Shown here piece by piece: positions 8,521 to 16,490 of a stretch of DNA of 34,467 bases. The notes below the pieces were generated by a model. That model worked only from the letters and a program-made list of their open reading frames with translations. It had not been told where the DNA came from and made no database searches. How positions within the stretch are numbered: position 1 is the stretch's first letter; every line of letters begins with the position of its first letter. Source of the DNA: DASQDT01 sp036380435 (GTDB lineage: Bacteria > Acidobacteriota > Blastocatellia > Pyrinomonadales > Pyrinomonadaceae). The stretch spans positions 1 through 34,467 of the forward strand of contig DASVES010000447.1 of assembly GCA_036380435.1 (NCBI GenBank), given 5' to 3'. Both the position numbers and the translations under genes were made by a program.

Positions 8521-8555
8521 CTTTTGCCTTTTTACTTTTGCCTTTTGCCTTCTCA
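8430..8555. repeat. Heptad-period inverted repeat, locus C, partly translated
   Basis: Plus-strand left-arm units are roughly agaaggc 8430, aacagta 8437, aaaaggc 8444, aaaaggc 8451 and aaaagtt 8458. Right-arm units are cttttgc 8521, ctttttA 8528, cttttgc 8535, cttttgc 8542 and cttctca 8549. The right arm contains the stop codon of the response-regulator gene (8553-8555) and fills the 32-nt spacer. On the minus strand it supplies an AAGG 6 nt before the kinase GTG. The left arm lies within the kinase reading frame and encodes its signal-peptide core. Unit class matches loci B and G. Confidence 0.9.
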
Positions 8556-9314
8556 CTTGTGAGTCTTCTGCTCTTCGGTGAAGCGCTTGCGGTCGCGCTC
8601 GATCCAGGCGTCGAGGTCGGCGGCGGCCTTCTCCAGTTCGTCGGAGTTGATGAGGCCGCGGCGCAGGGCCTCGAAGAAGGCGCGTGTACGCATGTTGTAG
8701 GCGAGCTTGTCGTAGGCTTCGTTGGGCGTGCCCTCGGGCGTGGAGATGAAGAGTTTTTCGTAAAGCGTCGCCAGCCGGCTCTCGACGCCGCGCAGGGAGA
8801 GAGAGCACTTGCGCGCGATGGCCCAGTTGGAGAGTCCGAGCGCGAGGAAGTAGAGCGCCTCGGCCTCGAACTCGGTGAGGAGCGGCTGCTTGAAGGAGTC
8901 TTTGAAGGCCGGGTCGATCATGTCGGCGCCGTCTTCCAAGACGGCGGCGACGAAGCGCAGGAAGCGCGACTCGGGGTTGTTCTTGTGGATGAAGCCGTAG
9001 GCGGGCTGCGGCTCCAGCGACTTGATGATCTTGCGTATCTCGTTGATGTAAACGTCGTGGCCGAACTGCGTCCAGAAGATGATGCGCGCGCCGGGAAACT
9101 CACGCCAGATGGTGCGCGCCGCCTTGACGCCCGACATCCGCGGCATCTGGATGTCGAACACGCACAGCTCGGGCCGCTGCGCCAGCGCCACGCGGACGGC
9201 CTCCTCGCCGTCCGACGCCTCGACCACGGGCGCATACTTCGGGAACTCGCGCTCCAGCAGCTCGCGCAGGTAGTGGCGCTGCGCCACGTTGTCTTCGGCA
9301 ATCAGGATGGACAT
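8553..9314 (-). CDS. Response regulator, receiver plus LuxR/NarL-type HTH
   Basis: In this 253-residue protein, residues 1-125 are a CheY-like receiver with acidic pair E7-D8, phospho-acceptor D54 in FDIQMPRMSG, a Thr in FWTQF and a conserved Lys in FIHKN. Residues about 145-195 contain a LuxR-like helix-turn-helix (TEFEAEALYFLALGLSNWAIARK split across helices, with RGVESRLATLYEKL as recognition part). A helical tail (IERDRKRFTEEQKTHK) follows. The ATG at 9314 gives the standard receiver start. No Shine-Dalgarno is evident, and repeat locus D begins 8 nt upstream of the ATG. The gene is first in an operon with the propeller kinase and is its probable partner. Confidence 0.9.
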   Translation of the reverse strand: MSILIAEDNVAQRHYLRELLEREFPKYAPVVEASDGEEAVRVALAQRPELCVFDIQMPRMSGVKAARTIWREFPGARIIFWTQFGHDVYINEIRKIIKSLEPQPAYGFIHKNNPESRFLRFVAAVLEDGADMIDPAFKDSFKQPLLTEFEAEALYFLALGLSNWAIARKCSLSLRGVESRLATLYEKLFISTPEGTPNEAYDKLAYNMRTRAFFEALRRGLINSDELEKAAADLDAWIERDRKRFTEEQKTHK

Positions 9315-9322
9315 AAGAAAGG

Positions 9323-9445
9323 TTGTCAGTAGTCAGTGGCCAGTAGTCAGTTGTCTGTGTGCGCCATGCGCCGCGCTAAAGATAAAGGCTCAAGCCGCCC
9401 GTCGAGAAAGCAACTGACAACTGACTACTGACAGTTAACACCTGA
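9323..9445. repeat. Heptad-period inverted repeat, locus D (TAGTCAG/CAACTGA units)
   Basis: Five contiguous 7-nt units run 9323-9357 (ttgtcag, tagtcag, tggccag, tagtcag, ttgtctg). Five face them at 9411-9445 (caactga, caactga, ctactga, cagttaa, cacctga). A perfect 15-bp stem pairs 9341-9355 with 9416-9430. The block lies immediately upstream of the response-regulator ATG on the minus strand, so it would be in the mRNA leader. Confidence 0.88.
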
Positions 9446-9574
9446 CCTCCGCATTTTGAATGTGGATAGCCACAGACGCAAGGGGCGTGTCGGCGCGCGG
9501 CGGCTGTAAGGCTACTCCGCCGCGGGGCTGTTGGCCGCCGCATTACGCGCTTATTCACCGTGGCGGATAATCGC

Positions 9575-9601
9575 TTCACGATAGCGACGGTCTATCGTGA
9601 A
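9575..9601. promoter_or_regulatory. 10-bp palindrome, candidate operator
   Basis: ttcacgatag (9575-9584) and ctatcgtgaa (9592-9601) are perfect complements around a 7-nt centre. No T-run follows on either strand, so a terminator is unlikely. The site is about 260-285 nt upstream of the regulator-kinase operon start, which is distant but possible for an activator or repressor site. Confidence 0.35.
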
Positions 9602-9770
9602 CAGTCGGCGGCAAGTCTCCCGAACGGCCCGGCGCGTGGGTTGTGGCACTTCTCGGGCGCGGGGGCCGCAAAGGGGAGAAGCCGCCGCTCTCCGAGGGCG
9701 CGGGGCGCCGGGGCCGGGTAGCGACAGGGTTTCGGCGTCCCGCTTAAAAATTTCCGCTCGCGAACACACC

Positions 9771-9800
9771 AAAAACCGAGGCGCGCGCCTCACGCGCGCC
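9771..9800 (-). terminator. Rho-independent terminator for the S12 hydrolase gene
   Basis: On the minus strand an 8-bp stem GGCGCGCG/CGCGCGCC (plus-strand 9780-9787 and 9793-9800) with a 5-nt loop is followed by TCGG and a run of five T (plus-strand A run 9771-9775). It lies about 90 nt past the stop codon of the serine hydrolase gene. Confidence 0.6.
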
Positions 9801-9891
9801 CACCGCCTTTTTCAGTTGAGTGTTAGCTACCTTATGCTCAACAGAAATCAGCCTTATAGCTGCTTCGGCCCTGAGTGTCAGCCGGTCGCCG

Positions 9892-11355
9892 TCACTTGCC
9901 CTCGAGCTTCTTCAGCGCCTCGACGGCGCCGGTGTTCTGCGGGTTCAGCTCCAGCGACTTGCGGTAGTTCTGGATGGCCAGCTCCTTCTGCCCGTCAACC
10001 ATGTAGGCTTCGCCGAGGCTGTCGTAGGCGTTGAAGCCCTGCGGATACATCTCGACGTTGAGCTTGAAGATTTCGATGGCTTCACGGACGCGCTTCGTCT
10101 GGAGGAGTTGATAGCCGAGCTGGTTCAACTGCGGCTCGGCGAAGTCGAACTCGGCGGCGCGCGTCGCCTTTAGCTCGCGATACTGTTTGACGGCCGCCGT
10201 TACGTCCTTCGCCGTGATGGTTTGGAAGAGCACCTCGGAGATGTCCTCGCGGGCGGGCTGCGTCGGCATGCCGTAGAGGACGCGGGCGATGTTCTGCGCC
10301 ACCTGCTGGAGCTTCGCGCCCTGCGTGTTGTCTAAGAGCACGATGAGGTGGCGGCTCTCGGGGATGCGGACGATGAGTGTGGCGAAGCCGTTGATGCCGC
10401 CCGAGTGCTGGACGATGGTCGTCTCCTTGCCGCCGAGCGGGGTCTTCTGGATGCCCCAGCCGTAGGCGTAGTTCCGAAGGCCCGGCGTGTACATCAGCTC
10501 GCGCGTCTTGGCCGAGAGAACCTTGTCGGTGTAGAGCGCCTGATCCCAGAGATAGAGGTCTTCGATGGTGGAGTACATCGAGCCGGCGGCGTAGGGCAGC
10601 GACATGTCGAGGTAGGGCGCGTTGTCGTAGCCGGTGGGCGTCTTCGCGTAGCCGGAGGCGCGCTTCGCCAAGAGCGTGCCGTGGTGATCGTAGCCGGTGT
10701 TCTTCATGCCGACGGGGTCGAGGATGCGTTCCTTCAAGACCTGCTCGTAGGTCTTGCCCGTCACCTGCTCGATGAGCGCGCCGAGGAGGAAGTAGCCGGA
10801 GTTGTTGTAGGCGAACTTCGAGCCGGGCTCGAATTCGAGGTCGCCGCTGGCGAACTTCTTGACGAAGTCGGAGACGGCGTAGGGGTCGCGGCTCTCCTCC
10901 TTGAGGAAGTTCGCCCGGCCCGTGTAGCTCGGGACGCCGGAGGTGTGGTTGAGCAGCTGGTGGATGGTGATGCGCCCGCCCGTGTCTTTGCGGTAGTCGG
11001 GCAGGTAGTCCGAAAGCTTGCCGTCGAGCTTGATCTTGCCCTGCTCGACGAGCTGGAGGACGAGCGCCGAGGTGAACTGCTTCGTGATGGAGCCGAGCCG
11101 AAACTTCGTGTCCGGCTCGACGGGGATGGCCCACTCCATGTTGGCCATCCCGTAGCCCTTGCGGAAGATCACGCGCCCTTGCTCGGCCACGAGCACCGCG
11201 CCGTTGAACTGCCGGATGCCGTGGTAGGACTTCACCAACTCGTCAATATTCGCGGCCTTGTCGGCCGCCGCCGCCGGGGCCTGGGCCTGCGCGGCCGTCG
11301 CGCACAGCAACAGGGCGAACGCCAGAACGGCGGACGAAGCGAAACGCTTTCTCAT
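9892..11355 (-). CDS. Exported beta-lactamase-family (S12) serine hydrolase with TPR tail
   Basis: This 487-residue protein starts at the ATG at 11355, with GGAGA about 9 nt upstream. It has a signal peptide (RKR then AVLAFALLLC, cleavage near AQAQA). Family S12 motifs are all present: S89-I-T-K92 (nucleophile and base), Y183-N-N185 and H317-S-G319 as the KTG-like third box. The fold covers about residues 40-380. The last about 65 residues (NAYDSLGEAYMVDGQKELAI onward) are TPR-like. Such proteins act in the periplasm as esterases, D-amino-acid peptidases or carboxypeptidase relatives. Substrate and antibiotic resistance cannot be inferred. It is monocistronic by spacing. Confidence 0.93.
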   Translation of the reverse strand: MRKRFASSAVLAFALLLCATAAQAQAPAAAADKAANIDELVKSYHGIRQFNGAVLVAEQGRVIFRKGYGMANMEWAIPVEPDTKFRLGSITKQFTSALVLQLVEQGKIKLDGKLSDYLPDYRKDTGGRITIHQLLNHTSGVPSYTGRANFLKEESRDPYAVSDFVKKFASGDLEFEPGSKFAYNNSGYFLLGALIEQVTGKTYEQVLKERILDPVGMKNTGYDHHGTLLAKRASGYAKTPTGYDNAPYLDMSLPYAAGSMYSTIEDLYLWDQALYTDKVLSAKTRELMYTPGLRNYAYGWGIQKTPLGGKETTIVQHSGGINGFATLIVRIPESRHLIVLLDNTQGAKLQQVAQNIARVLYGMPTQPAREDISEVLFQTITAKDVTAAVKQYRELKATRAAEFDFAEPQLNQLGYQLLQTKRVREAIEIFKLNVEMYPQGFNAYDSLGEAYMVDGQKELAIQNYRKSLELNPQNTGAVEALKKLEGK

Positions 11356-11442
11356 AATTTAATTTCTCCGTGGTTAGAGGGTTTATAGCGATGCCAGATG
11401 ACTCTGTACGCGCCGCCGGCCGACGGGGTTGCATCAGAAGCA

Positions 11443-11571
11443 GTGATAAGTGATGAGTGATAAGTGATAAGAAGCAATTAGCTCTTAGCTCTTAGCTAAC
11501 AGCCTACAGCCAACAGCTAAGAACTAACAGCTTCCGTTCTTTCTCATCACTCATCACTCATCACTTATCAC
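11443..11571. repeat. Nested heptad arrays, locus E (GTGATAA and TAGCTCT/CAGCCAA units)
   Basis: Outer left arm: four units at 11443-11470 (gtgataa, gtgatga, gtgataa, gtgataa). Outer right arm: four units at 11544-11571 (tcatcac three times, ttatcac). The outer arms pair over 28 nt with two mismatches. The interior 11479-11534 is itself eight contiguous 7-nt units (tagctct, tagctct, tagctaa, cagccta, cagccaa, cagctaa, gaactaa, cagcttc) that can fold back. The right arm ends 4 nt before the stop codon of the downstream minus gene (11576). The adjacent 11356-11442 shows only the leader of the S12 gene. Confidence 0.92.
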
Positions 11572-11575
11572 GTCT

Positions 11576-12226
11576 TCAAATCATCCACGTCTCGCGCCCA
11601 CGGTAGTCGGTGAGGTGTCGGTCGGGGTGGCGGCGCTTGAACTCCTTGTAGCGGGCGAGGAGTTTTTGGTAGCGGGCGTCGGAGGAGCTTAAGTGCTGGT
11701 GGGGAATCTGCTGAAGATGGCGCTCGACCTTCCAGACGTTGCGGGGTGAGAAGCGCCAGTCGTAGCCGCCGAGGTCGCGCAGGTCGGCGAGGCCGTAGCC
11801 GGTGATGCGGCCCGTGTGATCGACGTAGGGGTCGAAGTAGCTCCACACGAGCTGACGCAGATTCGGGAAGACGGGCCGTCGCCCGTGCAGGCCCAGATCG
11901 CGCGAGCGCGCAACGGCGCCCCACAGTCCCTTTTGTCGGAAGACGAAGAGGACGTGGTCGAGCAGGTCTTGCGACTCGAAACTGAGGAGCAGCGGCGGGT
12001 GGCCGTGCTGTTCGAGGATGACGGCCGCGGCGAGCGCCGCCTCCAGACAGTGGGCCTCGCCCCGCCGGACGACCTCGCGGAACGAGCGCAGCGTGCCGCC
12101 CTCGCGCTCCCAGTTGTAGGGCAGACGCGACAGGTAACGCTGCACGCGCGCAGGCGTGCGGTGGAGCGCGACGATCTCCCACTCCCGCGCCGTGAACTGT
12201 TCCCACTCCGGTTTGCCGCTCATCAT
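11576..12226 (-). CDS. Transglutaminase-like cysteine protein
   Basis: The product has 216 residues, with ATG at 12226 or the next codon at 12223. A Cys-His-Asp set in the spacing expected of a transglutaminase-like fold is visible: C60 in GEAHCLEAAL, H91 in LLDHVLFVF and D110 in RSRDLGLHG. The helix carrying Cys followed by strands PLLLSF and HVLFVF fits that fold. The C-terminal part (residues 130-216) is basic and Trp/Tyr-rich. There is no signal peptide, so it should be cytoplasmic. The substrate is unknown and protease-like or purely structural roles are both possible. It is alone on its transcript by spacing. Confidence 0.7.
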   Translation of the reverse strand: MMSGKPEWEQFTAREWEIVALHRTPARVQRYLSRLPYNWEREGGTLRSFREVVRRGEAHCLEAALAAAVILEQHGHPPLLLSFESQDLLDHVLFVFRQKGLWGAVARSRDLGLHGRRPVFPNLRQLVWSYFDPYVDHTGRITGYGLADLRDLGGYDWRFSPRNVWKVERHLQQIPHQHLSSSDARYQKLLARYKEFKRRHPDRHLTDYRGRETWMI

Positions 12227-12644
12227 CGTCCGAAGCTAATAGCAGAGGCCGGCGCGGAAAGGCAAAAGCCGGCGAGGACGAAAGTTGAAGAAGGGCGCGC
12301 GCTCATACGCCCGCACGGGTGGCGCGTTTGTCGGCGGGCGTCAATGATGATAAAGTGCTTCTTCAAGAGAAACGCCGCCCAACATCTTGAAAAATTCACG
12401 CTCCCCGACGCGAAAACGTCCTAAACGGCCGACCGCGCGTCAAGGGGTTGAGGCGGGGCGCCCGACCCGGTTCGGGCGCGGCCATTGATGTGGGAGATGC
12501 GATGTCTCCCGAATTTATATTTGAAGTTTCGGAAAGGCGCCGAGCGGCCGCCCCCCGACGCGGGGCGCGGCCGCGCACTTCCGAGCCGAGGCAGCGGGCC
12601 GGTTAGAGAATAAGTTTTCACCCCCGGCCCGCGGGTTATATTTC
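12227..12644. other. Non-coding spacer with a stack of hairpins
   Basis: No supported gene. Four stems occur in a row: 12458-12479 (gcgcccga/tcgggcgc), 12492-12510 (gggaga/tctccc), 12544-12574 (gcggccg with inner cccc/gggg and cggccgc) and 12594-12632 (gcgggccgg/ccggcccgc). The last ends 12 nt before the GTG of the next gene. The block could be a structured leader or a small RNA. A lone vestige of the AAGGCAA heptad class is at 12258-12268. Confidence 0.45.
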
Positions 12645-12887
12645 GTGAGCAGAAGTCAAACATCATCCTCCGGCCCGGTGCGCTCACCGGCCGAGCTGGA
12701 AACGCGCTCCGCCGCCGAGCGTCTGAGCGCACAGATTGAGGACGCGCTCGCCGCCGTGGCCGGCCACTCCAACGACAGCACGGAGGAGTTGGAAGCGTGC
12801 GCCGACCGTCTGGAGCGGGCCGCGCGCGACCTCGCCGCCGCCCTGCGCGAGCTGGCCAGTCGTCGCGCCGGGGCCGCGGAGGAATAG
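12645..12887 (+). CDS. Small helical protein of unknown function
   Basis: A GTG start at 12645 gives 80 residues. After a Ser/Pro-rich N-terminus, residues 16-75 form two amphipathic helices with heptad hydrophobics (AERLSAQIEDALAAVAG and ELEACADRLERAARDLAAAL), suggesting a helical hairpin or dimer. There is no signal peptide and no family recognised. No strong Shine-Dalgarno is present. The start sits just after a 9-bp hairpin (12594-12632), which could affect translation. Regular coding texture supports it, but expression is unproven. Confidence 0.5.
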   Translation: MSRSQTSSSGPVRSPAELETRSAAERLSAQIEDALAAVAGHSNDSTEELEACADRLERAARDLAAALRELASRRAGAAEE

Positions 12888-12912
12888 CCCGGCGGCGTTC
12901 GGCAAGCATTAC

Positions 12913-12961
12913 AAAAAAAGCAGGAGCGCCGGGGCTGTTATTTAAAGTCCCCCGCGCTCCT
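12913..12961 (-). terminator. Minus-strand terminator-like hairpin with no obvious minus gene upstream
   Basis: The stem aggagcgccgggg (12922-12934) pairs with ccccgcgctcct (12950-12961), one bulge, 15-nt loop. Seven A at 12913-12919 on the plus strand make a T run only for transcripts read on the minus strand. The flanking genes both run on the plus strand, so the expected user is missing. Confidence 0.5.
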
Positions 12962-13013
12962 CGCGTGCATTCGGGTGGCATTTGTTCGCCCGGCCAACAA
13001 AGAAATCAACTGC

Positions 13014-13125
13014 CGTGAATCGTCAATCGTGAATCGTCAAACGATTCAGTTGAAGCCAACCCGAGTTGCGATTCACCGCCCGAGTCGAAGTTCACCCGAC
13101 CACGATTGACGATTGACGATTCACG
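13014..13125. repeat. Heptad-period inverted repeat, locus F (CGTCAAT/ATTGACG units)
   Basis: Left units: cgtgaat 13014, cgtcaat 13021, cgtgaat 13028, cgtcaaa 13035, cgattca 13042. Right units: attgacg 13105, attgacg 13112, attcacg 13119. The arms pair over at least 17 perfect nt and enclose about 60 nt. The right arm ends directly before the pckA Shine-Dalgarno AGGAG (13126-13130), so the hairpin would occupy the leader. Confidence 0.9.
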
Positions 13126-13137
13126 AGGAGAATCCTG

Positions 13138-14766
<1,629 letters not shown>

Positions 14767-14769
14767 AGT

Positions 14770-14833
14770 AAGGCAAAAGTAGAAAGGCAAAAGGCAAAAG
14801 TGAGGAAGCGTCTCGCCTCGTCACTTTTGCCTT
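14770..14833. repeat. Heptad-period inverted repeat, locus G (AAGGCAA units)
   Basis: Five units start 3 nt after the pckA stop: aaggcaa 14770, aagtaga 14777, aaggcaa 14784, aaggcaa 14791, aagtgag 14798. The reverse arm tcacttttgcctt (14821-14833) pairs with 14791-14803 over 13 bp around a 17-nt loop. It is followed to about 14878 by a C/G-rich string (cgcgccctgcggcgtctctgcggtgaa split) that looks like another dispersed intergenic element. No T-run follows. It sits between convergent genes. Confidence 0.88.
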
Positions 14834-14908
14834 CCTCCGCGCCCCCTTCGCGCCCTGCGGCGTCTCTGCGGTGAATCCGACCCGCCGCACACTCAACTCA
14901 AAAGCTAT

Positions 14909-15493
14909 CTAGTCCTTGCGCTTAGTCTTCGTCTCTCCCCGCGCGCTCATAATTTCCTCGACAATCTTGACCGCGAGCATCGGCGCCGCCGCGTTGCCGT
15001 CGAAGGCCGTGACCTTGCCGGTGGCGAGAACGACGCCCGTGCCGCGATGGGTGACGCGGTAGGTGAAGGTGTAAGTGAAGACCGGGCGGTCTACTTCGAT
15101 GACCACGTCGGCGACCTCGCGCTTTTGCCAGCCGTCAACAATCGCCATCTGCCACGCGTCCATCTCCGCGCGCTTGCTCAAGGCGTTTTGCAGTTGCACC
15201 GGCTCGAAGAACGACGTGCCGGATTCAATGTAGATCGTTCGCGCGCGGCGCAGCAGGGCCTTCGGACTAGCCTCGGCGATCTTCGCGGACTCCTCTGCCG
15301 CCAGCTTCTCCTCGGCCGCCTTCCGCAGCGCCTTCTCCTTGAACTCTTCGGCCACGCGCTCCTCCGCGCTCTGCGCGGGCCGCACGGTGACGGTCACGTG
15401 CTGCGTCTCGGCCTGCTGCGCGTGCGCGCCGACGCCGGCGATAAAAATTGCCGCCGTGAAAAGTATGCCTCGGATGATGCCGTTCGTGTTCAC
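14909..15493 (-). CDS. Exported protein of unknown function, paralogue of the gene at 15556
   Basis: The GTG at 15493 is chosen because AAGGAGG lies 5 nt upstream and it opens a signal peptide (IIRGILFTAAIFIAG, cleavage near AHAQQ). The product has 194 residues. Residues about 43-75 are a charged Glu/Lys/Ala helix. Residues about 76-185 form an alpha/beta domain (ARTIYIESGTSFF, ADVVIEVDR, TGVVLATGKVTAFDG, APMLAVKIVEEI). The same pattern occurs in the upstream neighbour, so the two arose by duplication. It is the second gene of that pair, 62 nt downstream. The domain loosely recalls periplasmic lipoprotein-assembly or TolB-N-like folds, but I cannot assign a family. Confidence 0.8.
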   Translation of the reverse strand: MNTNGIIRGILFTAAIFIAGVGAHAQQAETQHVTVTVRPAQSAEERVAEEFKEKALRKAAEEKLAAEESAKIAEASPKALLRRARTIYIESGTSFFEPVQLQNALSKRAEMDAWQMAIVDGWQKREVADVVIEVDRPVFTYTFTYRVTHRGTGVVLATGKVTAFDGNAAAPMLAVKIVEEIMSARGETKTKRKD

Positions 15494-15555
15494 CTTCGCC
15501 TCCTTCGTAAAAGTCTCTAACTCCGTCTGACGTGGAAACGCGTTCGCCTTCCGCC

Positions 15556-16104
15556 CTATGAATCGCTCCACTCGTCGTCCTCTTCGTCGGCCGCCTTCTT
15601 CTTCCGGCGCGGCGACGTGTTGTCGGACGAGGCGCGCACCTGTCGCATCTTCTTGATGATTTCAGTGCCGAGGTATTCGGCGGCGAGTTGCTTGTTGATG
15701 GCGACCACCTTGCCGCCCACGACGACGGCGCTCGTGCGCGGATCGACGACGCTGAAGATGTAGTTGAGCATCGTCTTGTCGATCTTGATGACGAGGTCGG
15801 CCGCCCGCTCTTCTTCGACGACAACGAAGCCCCAATCGCGAAACTCCGCGTGCTTCAGGAGCTTGTATTCGAGGTACTTTGCATCGACGTGCCGGCCCGG
15901 CCGGACGTGGATTTTGCGCGCGGCGCGCAGGGCGGCGACCGGACTCGCGTCCTCCGCCGTCTCCCGCGCCTGTCGCGCGCGACTCTGCGACGGCGGTAAC
16001 TGCGTCTGCCGCCCCGTGGTCTGCGCCGCGAGCACGGAGAGGCCCGCGAGCGCGAAGATGAGCACGGCCGCCAGCCAGCCGAAAACTTCCACAACTCTCT
16101 TCAT
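15556..16104 (-). CDS. Exported or membrane-anchored protein of unknown function, paralogue of the gene at 14909
   Basis: The ATG at 16104 is preceded by AGGAGG about 8 nt upstream. The 182-residue product has an N-terminal hydrophobic segment (VFGWLAAVLIFALAGLSVLA) serving as signal peptide or anchor, a Gln/Arg/Ser-rich linker, then a domain of about 100 residues (ARKIHVRPGRHVDAKYLEYKL, DWGFVVVEEERAADLVIKIDK, AVVVGGKVVAINKQLA). It ends in a basic-acidic tail (RRKKKAADEEDDEWSDS). The central domain aligns end to end with the neighbour at 14909. Function is unknown. The shared operon and conserved VVGGKVVA/VLATGKVTA strand suggest related, perhaps complexed, products. Confidence 0.8.
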   Translation of the reverse strand: MKRVVEVFGWLAAVLIFALAGLSVLAAQTTGRQTQLPPSQSRARQARETAEDASPVAALRAARKIHVRPGRHVDAKYLEYKLLKHAEFRDWGFVVVEEERAADLVIKIDKTMLNYIFSVVDPRTSAVVVGGKVVAINKQLAAEYLGTEIIKKMRQVRASSDNTSPRRKKKAADEEDDEWSDS

Positions 16105-16290
16105 AATCAATCTCCTCCTGACAGCTCTCTCAGAAACGTCTTGCATGTGATACCTGCTCCCGCCGCACAAGCCAGTGCAACGCCCGTGCCGCCGCGCCCG
16201 GCGGCGTCAAACGCGCCCGCGCGGCCCGTGCGCCATCACGAACGCGCCGGAGTCTGTCGTCAGGTGAAAGAATATTGCGGCGAAGGAGAA

Positions 16291-16443
<153 letters not shown>

Positions 16444-16490
16444 TGTCCTTTCGCGACTTTTGAGGTCGATTCTGGCAAGATGAAGGGGAT

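Larger units (their letters stand above)
9446..9891. other. Non-coding spacer between two minus-strand operons
   Basis: No convincing gene lies here; open frames in this stretch lack family motifs. It should hold the promoter of the regulator-kinase operon and the 3' end of the S12 hydrolase transcript. Two structures stand out: a 10-bp palindrome at 9575-9601 and a minus-strand terminator at 9771-9800, listed separately. No clear sigma70 hexamers could be assigned. Confidence 0.6.

Noticed and set aside
8521..8808. Extending the propeller kinase N-terminus to the ATG at 8808
   Set aside because: The extension overlaps the response-regulator gene out of frame and gives an Arg/Leu-rich shadow. 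The GTG at 8520 yields a standard signal peptide.
9650..9666. Sigma54-like TGGCAC followed by GC at the right spacing
   Set aside because: The -12 half lacks TTG and no plus-strand gene lies downstream.
11443..11571. CRISPR array
   Set aside because: Units are 7 nt, contiguous and arranged as inverted arms. There are no 25-40 nt repeats with unique spacers and no cas genes.
12421..12981. 186-codon minus frame across the hairpin spacer and the 12645 gene
   Set aside because: Arg/Pro-rich, overlaps strong hairpins, no Shine-Dalgarno or motif.
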